Origin: Phanerochaete sordida
Lineage: Eukaryota > Basidiomycota > Agaricomycetes > Polyporales > Phanerochaetaceae
Assembly (NCBI GenBank): GCA_019973155.2
Contig: BPQB01000049.1
Span: 124,001-188,000 of the forward strand
Length of the DNA: 64,000 nucleotides
Direction: 5' to 3'
Below are positions 11,745 through 23,448 of the stretch, in pieces. A model generated the notes under the pieces. That model was given only the letters and a program-made list of their open reading frames with translations, had not been told where the DNA came from and ran no database searches. The position numbers and the translations under genes are program-made. Numbering within the stretch: position 1 is the stretch's first letter; each line of letters starts with the position of its first letter.

Positions 11745-13103
11745 ATGCGTGTCATCGTCACAGGCAAGGCTGCTGCTACCATCTTCAGCTCAGAATCTAC
11801 TCACAGAGTCACCGTCATCCTCAGGAGCCTCTGGAGTGCTTGGCACAGCAGTATACGACGCTTTCAAAGCGTCCCCGCAGAATGAGGTCCTCGGGCTTGC
11901 CCATTCTCGTCCGCGCGGCGATCTGAAGGTGCTCGACTTGATGGACAACGCCCAAGTGGAGAAAGTGTTTGCAGAGTTCAAGCCAGACTGTGAGTTACGG
12001 CACTCTCGTACGTGCGCATCAGCACTCATCACAGCTGCCGCGCAGGGGTGATTCATTGTGCTGCGGAGAGACGGCCGGACGTTGCTGAGAAGGTGAATAC
12101 CAGTCGTGCGTGCCTTGTCTACCCGATGGACCTGCGCGTTAACCCGTCGTCCTAGAATCCGGAGGCGGCCCAGAAGGTGAGCTGATACCGCGCAGATGAA
12201 GTGCCTGCGCTGATCGTCCTGGCGCAGCTCAACGCCGATGTACCCGCGAATCTCGCTGCGCTCGCAAAGTCCCTCAAGTTCACCCTGGTGTACATCTCGA
12301 CCGGTTTGTTCTCGCACTTGTTCAGCCTGAGATCCTGATCGTGACAAAGCGCGACCCTGCAGACTACGTCTTTGATGGCACGCATCCACCCTACCCGCCG
12401 TCCGCGACAACGAACCCCCTCAACTTCTACGGCCGCTCTAAGCGTGACGGAGAGCTTGCCGTGCTTGGTGTCACCGGTGCCAAAAGCATCGTGCTGCGCG
12501 TGCCTGTCCTGCGAGTGCCCTTCCCCGATATGAACGCAGCACAGCTGACCCTCGGCCGACGCCAGCTACGGCCCCGCACCCAAGAATAGCGACACGGCTG
12601 TGAACATCCTCATCGACGTCGTCACGGACCAGAGCGGCAAGACGTACACGATGGACCACTACGCCACGCGCTACCCGACGAACGTCCTGGACATCGCCGA
12701 CTTCCTCGTCCGGCTCAGCAGTGAGTCCCCCGCGCGCCCCAGGCAACGCGCCGCCGCTGACACACGCGCGCAGCGCTCCCGCCCGCGCGGCTCCCGCCGG
12801 TCCTGCACTACTCGGCCGCGGAGCCGTTCACCAAGTACGAGATGTGCCTCGTCTTCGCGCAGATCCTCGGCCTGCCGCACACGCACATCGTGCCCGACGC
12901 GGAGCCGTACACGGTGCGTACCCGCCTCCCGTCCCCGCGCGCGGCGCTGACCCGACGGCGCACAGGGCGCGGCCGCGACGACGCGCCCGCGCGACTGCCA
13001 GCTGTACACGGGCGAGACCGAGGAGCTCCTCGCCGGCGCGGGCGGCCTCGGCTGGACGCCGTTCGCGGAGTGGTGGACAGGCCACCTGCAGCGCAAACAG
13101 TGA
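11745..13103 (+). CDS. MAT2B/RmlD-like NAD(P)-dependent reductase-fold protein
   Basis: A 302-residue extended short-chain dehydrogenase of the RmlD (dTDP-4-dehydrorhamnose reductase) family. Eukaryotic members include the regulatory beta subunit of methionine adenosyltransferase (MAT2B, 334 residues in human). Nine exons: 11745-11763, 11825-11989, 12046-12092, 12156-12176, 12228-12303, 12363-12510, 12566-12720, 12774-12913 and 12966-13103. Features: Rossmann start MRVIVTGASGVLG with the glycine-rich nucleotide motif, VIHCAAERRPD, YISTDYVFDG, then YGRSK with the Tyr-x3-Lys pair. Two introns need GC donors to keep frame: 11764 (G|GCAAGG) and 12511 (CT|GCGAGT). With GT alternatives the frame is lost in conserved sequence. 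Likely role: regulating S-adenosylmethionine synthesis, or a sugar-nucleotide reductase; the sequence alone does not decide. Confidence 0.85.
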
Positions 13104-13709
13104 CCGGCGCGCGCCTGTGCGCCGCCGCCCTGCGCGGGCCCTGGCGGCGCGGGCAGCGACGCGCCCAGGGCGTGATAGGGCCGGCGTGCGCGCTGCGGGT
13201 CGCGAATTTGAGTTCCTGTACGCTCTTTGGGCTGTGGACAAGGCTAAATGACATGTCGTTGGCGCCTCGGCGACACATGCTGACGGTCGCGGGAGCGAGC
13301 TGGGCGGAACGCGGCGTGCCCTGCGCCGGTGGCGGTACCCGTGTAGGTTGCGACGGCGCCGTGCACGGGAGGAGGCGCGGCTCGGAGCGCCACGCGCTTG
13401 CGGCGGCGACGCGACGCTTATCGCGGGTGCCGGAGATCACAGCGCTCGCGCTCGCAGGCTCGGACGGGAGCGCGTCCGCGGCGTCGGGGGCGCGGGAGCG
13501 GCGTGGCCAATGGGGTCGCAGGGACAGCGGGCGGCTCTGTGGCATTTCTACAGTACGCTGAAACATCTCTGGCTGCAACGAGGCGTGTCTACGGCCGTGG
13601 CAAATAACTTAGGCGCGATAAATAGGTGGGGGTGAGGCTGAGAAAGGCGGGGAAGAACAATGGGGGGCAGTCGCTCGTGAGCGGGACCGGTTGGGATGCT
13701 TGAGGGGTC
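13104..13709. other. Intergenic between convergent genes
   Basis: About 600 GC-rich bases between the stops of the MAT2B-like gene (+) and an F-box gene (-). Overlapping open frames are explained by high GC. No gene or terminator motif that I can support. Confidence 0.4.
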
Positions 13710-14788
13710 CTACGTCGCCAGCGACTGCGAGTACGTCCACTGTCCACGGAGCAGCTCGCTGCCGAGGGCCACCTCGCGGTACTCGTCCCCGTCTCTCCTC
13801 ATCCAGCGGACCTCAACGTGGCGCAGGGTGTCGCAGTGCTCGCCGAGCAGCTGGATCGCGCGCCTGTTCTCCGCGGGGCTGGGCATGGGCTCGGGGAAGA
13901 GCGTGACGGAGAGCGTGTGGAGGTGGTGCAGGCCGCGCACCGCCGCGCCCATCTGGGCCAACGCCGCCTTGAAACAGATGCGGTGCGTCAGCGTGGGCCG
14001 CAGCGGCAATCGCAGATCGCGCGACTTACGTGCACGGTGCCCCAGGCGAGCGGCCGCTCCGCCCAGCCCGGCCCGAGGTCGAGCTGCACGCAGAGCACGA
14101 GCAGCCGTGCGAAGCGCGTCGCGAGCGTGCGGAACGCCGCGAGGGCGTCATCGAGGCTCGCCGCCGTGAGGCTCAGCTGCAGGCGGGCCACGGCGCTCGC
14201 GCTGTCGCCGAGGGCGTGCAGCAGCGCGGCGCGCTGCGCGGAGTCCAGCCACGCCGTGACATAGACGGCCTCGAGTCGCCTGCAGCGCGCGAGCGAAATG
14301 ATGTCTCCTGCGTCGTCAGTCTTGATGGCCACGAGGCGGGATGAAGACTGAGGCGAAGGTAGGGTGTCGGCAAGGAGTCTCGGCCAGGCAGGCGGCGACG
14401 GGCCCCTGAGCTCGAGGGACCGCAGCGAGGAAGCGAGAGATAGAAGCCGGACCAGGGAGGTGCAGGTGTCCGCATACGCGTCTGACGGGAACATCGGCCA
14501 AATGAATGAGATGTGGCGTACCCATCGAGCGGGATGTTCGAGGGCTCCTCGCGGCCCGGCGTCGGAAAGGAGGTCGAGCACACGTCGTGGATGAAACCGC
14601 CGTCGCGTGTGTGGTGCATGCTGCGGCCCAGCCTCGCCTGCGGGAAGGTTAAATCGGATGGTCGCGTAGAGATACTCTCCACAGACGGTGTAGAGCCGTC
14701 GGGAGCCCGCGCGCATCAACCGTGCGACATTGCCGCGATCGAGCAACGGTGGTATGCGGCGCAGTATTTCTGGTGGAATCCTGTCCAT
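13710..14788 (-). CDS. F-box-type protein
   Basis: A 338-residue protein with a likely N-terminal F-box: MDRIPPEILRRIPPLLDRG followed by VARLMRAGSRRLYTVCGEYLY, the usual PxEIL...L....L.R..... pattern. The rest contains leucine-rich stretches like those of the many mushroom F-box/LRR proteins, which act as substrate adaptors for SCF ubiquitin ligases. Exons 14788-14030 and 13967-13710. The intron has donor GTAAGTCG and branch GCTGACG, with acceptor CAAG at 13968. A second phase-0 acceptor 15 nt downstream (CCAG) is also possible and would remove five residues. Substrate unknown. Confidence 0.75.
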
Positions 14789-15443
14789 GGAGAGATGTGC
14801 CTTCTGGTGCGGTGCCCGACAGGGCTCTTATATACGAGGGCGTGGCGTTAAATTGCTAAGCATGCGGAAGCAGGGTCCCCGAACGGGACATCGTGGTAGT
14901 TGTCTGTCTGTATCCCTGGCAGCGCCGAGACCCGCGGTACGCACATCATCTTCTGCGTACTGATGATGGCAAGGTTTGTTGAGCCAGCATCGACACTGCC
15001 TGAGCTTCGGGGGCGCAGCCTTTTCAATGGGCAGCCGCCGAGCTGCATTGGATCAGCGACTTCGGGGATGCACGACAGAGATACGCCGGGGTAGGGAAGC
15101 TGGGGTGTTCCGCCTGTCCTGAGGGCGCTGCAGATGCAACAGAATATGCGCGGTGGTAGTAGTCGCTCGCGGCGGGAGGAGACAAGGACCATCCAGCGTT
15201 GCCAAAACGAGCACCGACACCCACTGCCACGTTGTGACCGCTTCTCCAAAGCGCCGGCTCCCAGCCTGAGCCAGCGTCGCGAAGCCGCCGGCGCACTCAA
15301 AGCTCTGTTCGACCGCGACGGTCATCTCCCACGTCTCCTCCGCCCTCGACACCGACACCGCGCACCGCAGCCCTGCGGACAAACGACCTCAGCTCGCCTT
15401 CGGGGATATCGCAGGCCGTCGGCCCAAGCACTGGCGCAGCATC
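14789..15443. promoter_or_regulatory. Divergent promoter between F-box and EMP70 genes
   Basis: 655 bp between start codons. No coding evidence in either direction. Presumed to hold both promoters and 5' UTRs. Confidence 0.4.
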
Positions 15444-18277
15444 ATGGGTCTTGTGAACCGCTTGTACCTGACCTGTGCCGTCTTCTCGCTCGTGTCGTGC
15501 GCACACGCGTTCTACCTTCCGGGTGCTGCACCGCATGACTATCATGAAGGGGATGCAGTCAACCTGCTAGTCAATGCCCTCACTCCGATGCTGGCAGGCA
15601 GTGGCAATGCCAAGATAGTGCGTCTACCCACGCTCGGAGCCCTCATCGCAGTGCTGACCCTGCTCGGAGACAGAAATCCATGATCAACTGTGAGCTTCTC
15701 TGCCATTCCCTGTGCTTACCTATGACCGAGGCCGCAACCCCCGTCAGATGACTATTACAATGAACAGTTTCATTTCTGCCAGCCGGAAGAGGGTCCCAAG
15801 AAGCAGGCCGAGTCCCTAGGATCTATCTTGTTCGGCGACAGAATTTTCAATTCACCGTACAAGGTGCGTTGTCCGCGCAGCGGGTGGATGCAAGGCACAC
15901 AGCTTTACAGGTGTGCAGATCAGGATGCTCGAAGACAACGCGACATGTCAGACCCTGTGCCGTACAACCGTCCCTCCCGAGGACGCTAAATTCATCAATG
16001 AGCGCATATTGGAAGACTACGCGTTAAACTGGCTGATCGATGGCCTCCCTGCGGCTGAGATGAAGTGGGATCCTAAGACCGAAGACACGTTCTTTGACAT
16101 TGGTTTCAATCTTGGAAATGATGAGGGCAACTACACTGAGGTCCCTGCACTCAACAACCACTACGACATTGTCCTCGAGTAAGCAGCGCGGTACCCGCAC
16201 TGCGTGTCGCACTGACAACATCCTTGCAGGTATCACAACCCGCGACCAGATGTATATCGGGTAGTAGGCGTCTTGGTCTGGCCCGGCAGTCTGGGCGGAA
16301 GCCAAGACGCTGAGCCGGATTGCGACGCTGTCCTAGATGCCCCTGGCTTGATTCTGAGCGAAGAGACTGCGAATAACGTTCGATACTCGTATCGCGTGAC
16401 CTGGAAGGCGCGTCCCGTTGACGTTCTTTCCGTGATCCCGCGCTCAGACTTGCACAGGAATCCAAGACTCCCTGGGCGACCCGTTGGGACAACTACCTTC
16501 ACATCTTCGATCCAGTAAGTTCGGCGAAATAGACTATGTCCGTGCCTTAATGGCTCATACACGTCGGCGACAGCGCATACACTGGTTTAGTTTGATCAAT
16601 TCCTTGGTCATAGTGGTATTCCTATGTGTGATGGTCTCCATGATTCTTCTGAGGACCGTTTCACGAGATGTAGGTGCCATTATTACTTCTAACGTGTGTC
16701 GGTTAGATGGCTTACCCTGTCGCAGATCAGCCGCTACAACGCCATAGATTTGAGTGTAGGAACCGTCAATAAGCTTTATCTTGGCAGAATAATAACGAAA
16801 CCCGACAGGAGGACGTCCAAGAAGATTGGGGATGGAAGCTAGTCCACGGAGAGGTATTCCGTGTCCCACAGCATACAATGGCCCTATCCGTTCTTGTCGG
16901 CAACGGCGCGCAGCTCAGTGCAATGGTTGGTGTGACCCTTGGTGCGTATCATCCCTGAAGGCGGGGTCGCTGCTGCGCTAAGGTTTTCGTTTCACGCGGC
17001 ATAGTCTTTGCCTTGCTAGGCTTCCTCTCGCCGTCCAATCGGGGTTCTCTTGCCACGGTCATGATGATCTGCTGGACGTTCTTTGGATGGTGGGCCGAAT
17101 ATAGTTCCTCCCCAGTTTCACCGCTAAATTACATACAGTGTCGGAGGATACTTCTCTTCCCGGGCCTATGCTTCTATGGGCGGCACGAACAAGCGCAAGA
17201 ATGCCTTCTTGACCGCTGTGATGCTCCCGACGTACGTGTCCGAGACACACGGCCGACTCGCCGACTAACACGAGCTGCAGTGTCGTCTTCGCCGTGATGT
17301 TCCTTCTGAACTTCCTGCTTCTGTCAGCCGGGTCGTCTGGTGCCGTGCCCTTCGGTGCGTTTCGCAGGCATGCCGACAGTGAACGTATGAAGTGACGATC
17401 GTTTCACCCGCCTCCAGGAACGATGCTGCTCATTGCCCTCCTTTGGTTCGGCATCTCCGCACCGCTATCTGCGGTCGGCTCATACTTTGGCTCTAAACAC
17501 GGGGTGCGGACGCCCCATTTTCCTCGTAACAGCATCCGCTTATGCGTGCACAGGCCATCAGGCACCCAGTGCGAGTCAACCCTATCCCGCGACAGATCCC
17601 TCCGGTTCCGTGGTATCTGCGGCCATGGGTGGGTAGTGGACAACGTCTCATTGCGGCAAGCTCGCTGATTGCACTCGACACAGGCCTCGACCCTGTTTGC
17701 CGGTATCCTGCCCTTCGGTCAGCAGCTTCCCTTTCCTCGTGCGGCTGCGGCCCCGCCTGACCCCGTGCGCGTGTTGCAGGTGCTGCCTTCGTCGAGCTGT
17801 ACTTCGTGATGTCCAGCCTCTTCGCGTCTCGGGCGTACTACGCGTTCGGCTTCCTCGCGCTGACCGCCGGCGTCGTCGCACTCACGACCGCGACGGTCTC
17901 CATCCTCTTCACCTACTTCCTGCTCTGCGCAGAAGAATACCGGTGCGTCTTGCGCGCCCGCCGCGGAGCGCACGCACTGACGTCGGGGCCGGCAGGTGGC
18001 ACTGGCGCGCCTTCCTGACAGGCGGAGGCAGTGCGTTCTGGGTGCTCGCGTACGGCCTCTTCTACTGGGCCTCGCGCCTCTCGCTCGGCTCGTTCCAGAG
18101 CGCGTGCCTGTACTTGGGCTACCTGCTCCTGATCGCGCTGTTCGACTTCCTTGTCACAGGTGAGCATTCCCTTCCACGATCGCAAGGCGACATTGACACG
18201 CGCACGCAGGGACGATCGGCTTCCTCGCCGCGTATTGGGCCGTCCGGAGGCTCTACGGCGCGATACGTGTAGATTAG
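15444..18277 (+). CDS. EMP70/TM9 superfamily (nonaspanin) membrane protein
   Basis: A 633-residue nine-pass membrane protein of the endosome/Golgi, related to yeast Emp70 (667) and human TM9SF2 (663). Eighteen exons: 15444-15617, 15674-15689, 15748-15863, 15919-16178, 16230-16407, 16458-16514, 16574-16669, 16726-16755, 16809-16941, 17005-17089, 17139-17231, 17281-17354, 17418-17503, 17554-17628, 17684-17717, 17780-17942, 17996-18159 and 18210-18277. Features: signal peptide (CAVFSLVSCAHAFYLPG), family motifs FHFCQP, GSILFGDRI, WKLVHGEVFR, LGFLSPSNRG, HPVRVNPIPRQIP, and the C-terminal TIGFLAAYW and RLYGAIRVD, whose last residues match the ER/COPI-interacting KVD-type tail. Exon 2 is 16 nt. The intron at 16408 needs a GC donor. 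An in-frame alternative acceptor at 16787 would add seven residues before exon 9. Confidence 0.95.
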
Positions 18278-18433
18278 GGACAGTGCACACTGGCTGCGCA
18301 CGTGGACCCCTGTGGGGCTGCGCCGCGGACGCGGTCCTGGGACCTTGCAACGTTCCTTACTGCCTCCGAGTCTATCGCATACCCTCGTTTATTCGCTGTA
18401 GTACGCGTTCCAGAACACGCGCCGCGCGCGAGG

Positions 18434-20168
18434 CTAGGCCTCGTCGGCCACGAGCACCAGCCGCCGCTTCGAGCCTGCGCTGAGGATCGCGATGCGGCCG
18501 TCGATGAGGTCATCTGCGCAGAGCGTGTGCGCAGGGCTCGGGACGACCCGGTTGTTCGCGTAGAGGCCCTTGCCCTTGACGAGATCGCGTGCCGCACCTG
18601 CGCGGACGCCGTCAGCACACGTCCGCAGGGGCGCACGGCGGAACTCACCGTTGCTGGCGACGAGGCCCTGCGCCGCGCACAGCTTCACGACAGGGGCCCC
18701 GAGGAGCTCGGCGCGCGGGCAACGCTTCAGGCGAGGGTCGCCCTCGAGCGCGTGTAGGACGTCGGCGGTCGTGATCGAGGCGTAGTCGCTCTCGTAGAGC
18801 AGGCGCGTGACGATCTGCGCCTTGTGCAGTGCATGTTCTGTGCGCGCGGCCAGGGTCAGCGGGGGCGACGCGGAGCATAGAAACGGGCTGCGCACCGCCG
18901 TGGATCAGCTCGGTGACCTCGCTCGCGAGCAGCCGCTGCGCAGCGCGGGCTTCGGGGTTCTGCGCGTGTTGCGCGAGGGCCGCTTCTATCCGGGGCAGCG
19001 GAAGAAGCGTGAACATTTTGAGGTATCCGCCGACGTGCGAGTCTGGGGTACGCAGGAAGAACTAGCGAGACTTGTTCAGTCGAAAGCACCGTATGTACCA
19101 AGCGGCACAAACCTGGTAAAAGTCAAAGACACTCGTGACGTCGGGGTCGAGCGCGACGGCGTTGCCCGCGCTCTTGCCGAACTTCTCGCCCGAGGGTGTC
19201 GTGAGCAGCGGCGTCGTGAGCGCGAAGGCCTTCTCGGCATAGCTGCCGTCGGGCAGGACGGTGGGCGCGATGCGGTTGATGAGGTCGATGCCCGCGACAA
19301 TGTTGCCCCACTGGTCCGAGCCGCCGACCTGGATGCTGCAGCCCGCCTGCGTGTGCAGGTGCAGGTAGTCGTACGCTTGCATGAGCTGGTACGTGAACTC
19401 CGTGAAGGAGATGCCCTGCTGCGAGTTCAGGCGAGTCTGCACGCTGCGGACACGGAGTCGGCTTCGGACTCGGGGATGAGAACAGAAAGCGCGCACCTCT
19501 CTCGGGCCAGCATGGTGTTCACCCGCGCGTTAATACCAACTGTCCGCAGGAACTGGAGCAGGCCGATGCCTTGGAACCAGTCGAGATTGTTCCTGACCGC
19601 AGGTGTAGTGACAGCCTCAGCTGCGGCGCTATCGACGCGCTTCTTCGCGTATGCTATGGCACCTTCGAAGAACTTGTTGATGCCTGCGACGAGATGGTCG
19701 ACATTCGTTGCGACGACTTCGGACTCGGCCAGCGGCCGCTCCGTGTTGCGACCGGACGGGTCCCCGACGAGCCCTGTGGCACCGCCAATCTGCACGAAAA
19801 GCGTTAAGAGGGGTCGGAGAGACGGCTCGGGGTACGCACGAGGGGGATGACATCGTGCCCGTGCAGCCGGAAGTGGAACAGGCACAGCAGCGGGAGGAGG
19901 TGGCCTACGTGGAGGTACTTCGCGGTGGGGTCGATGCCGCTGTACACGACCTGCGGCTGCGCGATGACCTGGCGCAGCTTTTCTGGGCTTCAGAGGCTCG
20001 GTGTACTGCGCCCTGCGGCGCGGAGGCTGTGGCTCACCTCGAGACCTGCGAGACCAGCCCTCTGCTCTCGAGCTCCTTCAGAACGTTTGACTCGGTGTGC
20101 GCTGCGCGGACATGGCGGAAGACGGACGCGCTGGGGTGTGCGCGCCGCAGGAGAAACCGCTGCAGCAT
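18434..20168 (-). CDS. MSY1: Mitochondrial tyrosyl-tRNA synthetase
   Basis: A 490-residue class I aminoacyl-tRNA synthetase (yeast Msy1 has 492) that charges mitochondrial tRNA-Tyr. Six exons on the minus strand: 20168-20038, 19987-19840, 19789-19497, 19443-19113, 19061-18896 and 18837-18434. All phases close. The N-terminus [20 protein letters not shown] is a typical mitochondrial presequence, which is why I chose this ATG over one at 20285. Catalytic-core signatures: [16 protein letters not shown] (HIGH-type), [23 protein letters not shown] and the KMSKS equivalent [10 protein letters not shown]. The C-terminal part (last ~130 residues) fits the S4-like tRNA-binding region. Ends 156 bp from the convergent EMP70 gene. 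Confidence 0.94.
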
Positions 20169-20421
20169 CAGCGAGAGAGTGGTCAAAAGCAAGTCGCGTC
20201 TGGACTCTGCGCGTGTCGCCCGCGGCCATCTTCCGAGGTCGGAGCGCGCGTCTGCAATCCCGCTCCATACTTTGACGATGCGCAATTGCGGACCACTGTC
20301 AACTGAAGCCGCTAGTCTGGTCGAAAGGACCGCATATATTTTGATAGAACCACGATAAATGGAGACGGGGTATCGTTACAAAGCCAGGGTAGTCCAACAG
20401 GTTAGATACAATGAAGCAGAA

Positions 20422-21066
20422 TTAGAGTGTGCAGCCAAGGCCGTCATCAATGAGCAGGCCGCATCGATCGCATTTGACTCTCCTATCTAGCAAGCAGAGA
20501 CCGATTCCGAGAGGGAACCAGAATACCGCCGCGAGGACGCCTTTAGAGAGACAAATGAGCACGAACCACAACGGAATAGCCTCGGCGAGACGTACCGAGA
20601 AGGCCATAGCGTGTATGCGGTAGATGCCCTTGCTGTAAACACACCATTTGCGGGTGGTCTGGGGGAAGAAGGGACGAGACGAGTTCGCCAGACGTTGGGT
20701 TGACGTAGTTGTACACCGTCGTCGGCGGCATTCTGGGGCCAGACTCAGATAATGAGGGGCCTGCAGCTGGCCCCACTTCGGGAGTGGGCTCCTGCAGCGG
20801 AGCGACCTTTACATCTTTTGCGTCTGTCTGTCCATTGGGGACGTATGGTCCTGGTCCTGCGCTCAAGGTCAGAAAGGAGATGGTTTCAGGGCGACATTGG
20901 AGCACACCTGCGACCTCGCTGGTGACCGCATAGTCATATGAAGGTGGCTCGTCGTGAGTATGTGTCTGCATGCAAAGCTTAGCGGACCGAGGATGTGGAG
21001 AGGTAGTAAGGTGCTCACCATGTTGTCGGGGAGAGGAGAGCTGTGGTAGACATTGTCCGTGTACAT
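20422..21066 (-). CDS. BRI3 (brain protein I3)-like small membrane protein
   Basis: A 178-residue protein. Exons 21066-21019, 20965-20596 and 20540-20422. The N-terminal half is Pro-rich with EPPSYDY (PPxY motif, a likely WW or Nedd4-ligase site). The C-terminus has a hydrophobic segment (GLLGVLAAVFWFPLGIGLCL) followed by a basic CxxC (VKCDRCG), the arrangement of the BRI3 family, small membrane proteins of lysosomes/endosomes. The last intron has acceptor AAAG at 20541. The first intron (donor GTGAGCAC, acceptor ATGCAG) is phase 0. Starting instead at the ATG inside that intron would give a slightly different N-terminus. Function in fungi is not established. Confidence 0.78.
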
Positions 21067-21419
21067 TGCGGTTTATATGAAGGGCGATAGCTGCGGCTGA
21101 GCAACTGCGGGGCAAAGAGGGACACATTTGGGGCCGTCGGCCGCAGCTCTCGAAAGCTCTGGTGCATGTCACGCCCGTTTGGTCAACACAGCACGCTGCG
21201 GAAGGCGATCCCGGCGCGACGGAGCAGCAGCTGCCCACGCGACTCCCACGTGGCCTGCCGCCGTACAAGCGCCCGTGCCCCGATCGGATTTTTTGAGATC
21301 GCGTCCAAGATTTCCAGACAGGATTTCTTGCCTCACCATACACACCCTCCTCCTTCGTTCTTTCCCCCCACCTCTCTCCTTTACTCTCTCGTCGGCCTCA
21401 GTTGCACGTCTCCAGCACC
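21067..21419. promoter_or_regulatory. Divergent promoter with CT-rich leader for PRMT1
   Basis: 353 bp between start codons of the BRI3-like gene (-) and PRMT1 (+). From about 21340 to 21405 the plus strand is strongly pyrimidine-rich (CCTCC, TTCTTTCC, CTCTCTCC), the CT-rich core promoter/leader often found just before highly expressed fungal genes. Confidence 0.5.
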
Positions 21420-22967
<1,548 letters not shown>

Positions 22968-23448
22968 TCGACATTTTTCACCTTAAAATTTTGCTGTCGT
23001 GCTATGTTTGGCTTTACACGTATCGCCCCGCCCCCGTAATTGCACCTCTGCCAACGCATGATCCCTCCACGGACACACGCACAAAAACCATTGGTCGATG
23101 ACACTTCACACACCTACAGGTACTAAGTAATGCAGCAGCTTGTATTCTTGTGTATGATCTAGATGCTATTTCGTTTGTCTGCCACGACGGTTTTGTGTGC
23201 TGGAATGGCTATGATCGGGCCCCGGAGATCTGGTTGTGTCGTGCGATCGTCAGCGTCATCCCACTCCGTCCCTCTTCCCTCGTCTCGCGCTAAACTTCTA
23301 CCATCGCCATCTCCTACTTAAACGCATTTTGCAGTGCTGCCGATGGTCACTGCTTTCCTCCCCATCCTCCCGCACTCTCAGTTCCCGCCCTACCCTAATC
23401 TCCATCCAGGACACCGTCCGCCGCCTCGTTCCCCTTCTCATCCCCTGA
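22968..23448. other. Intergenic
   Basis: About 480 bp between tandem plus-strand genes: the 3' UTR of PRMT1 and the promoter of the F-box gene. The part just before 23449 is CT-rich. No gene seen. Confidence 0.4.
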
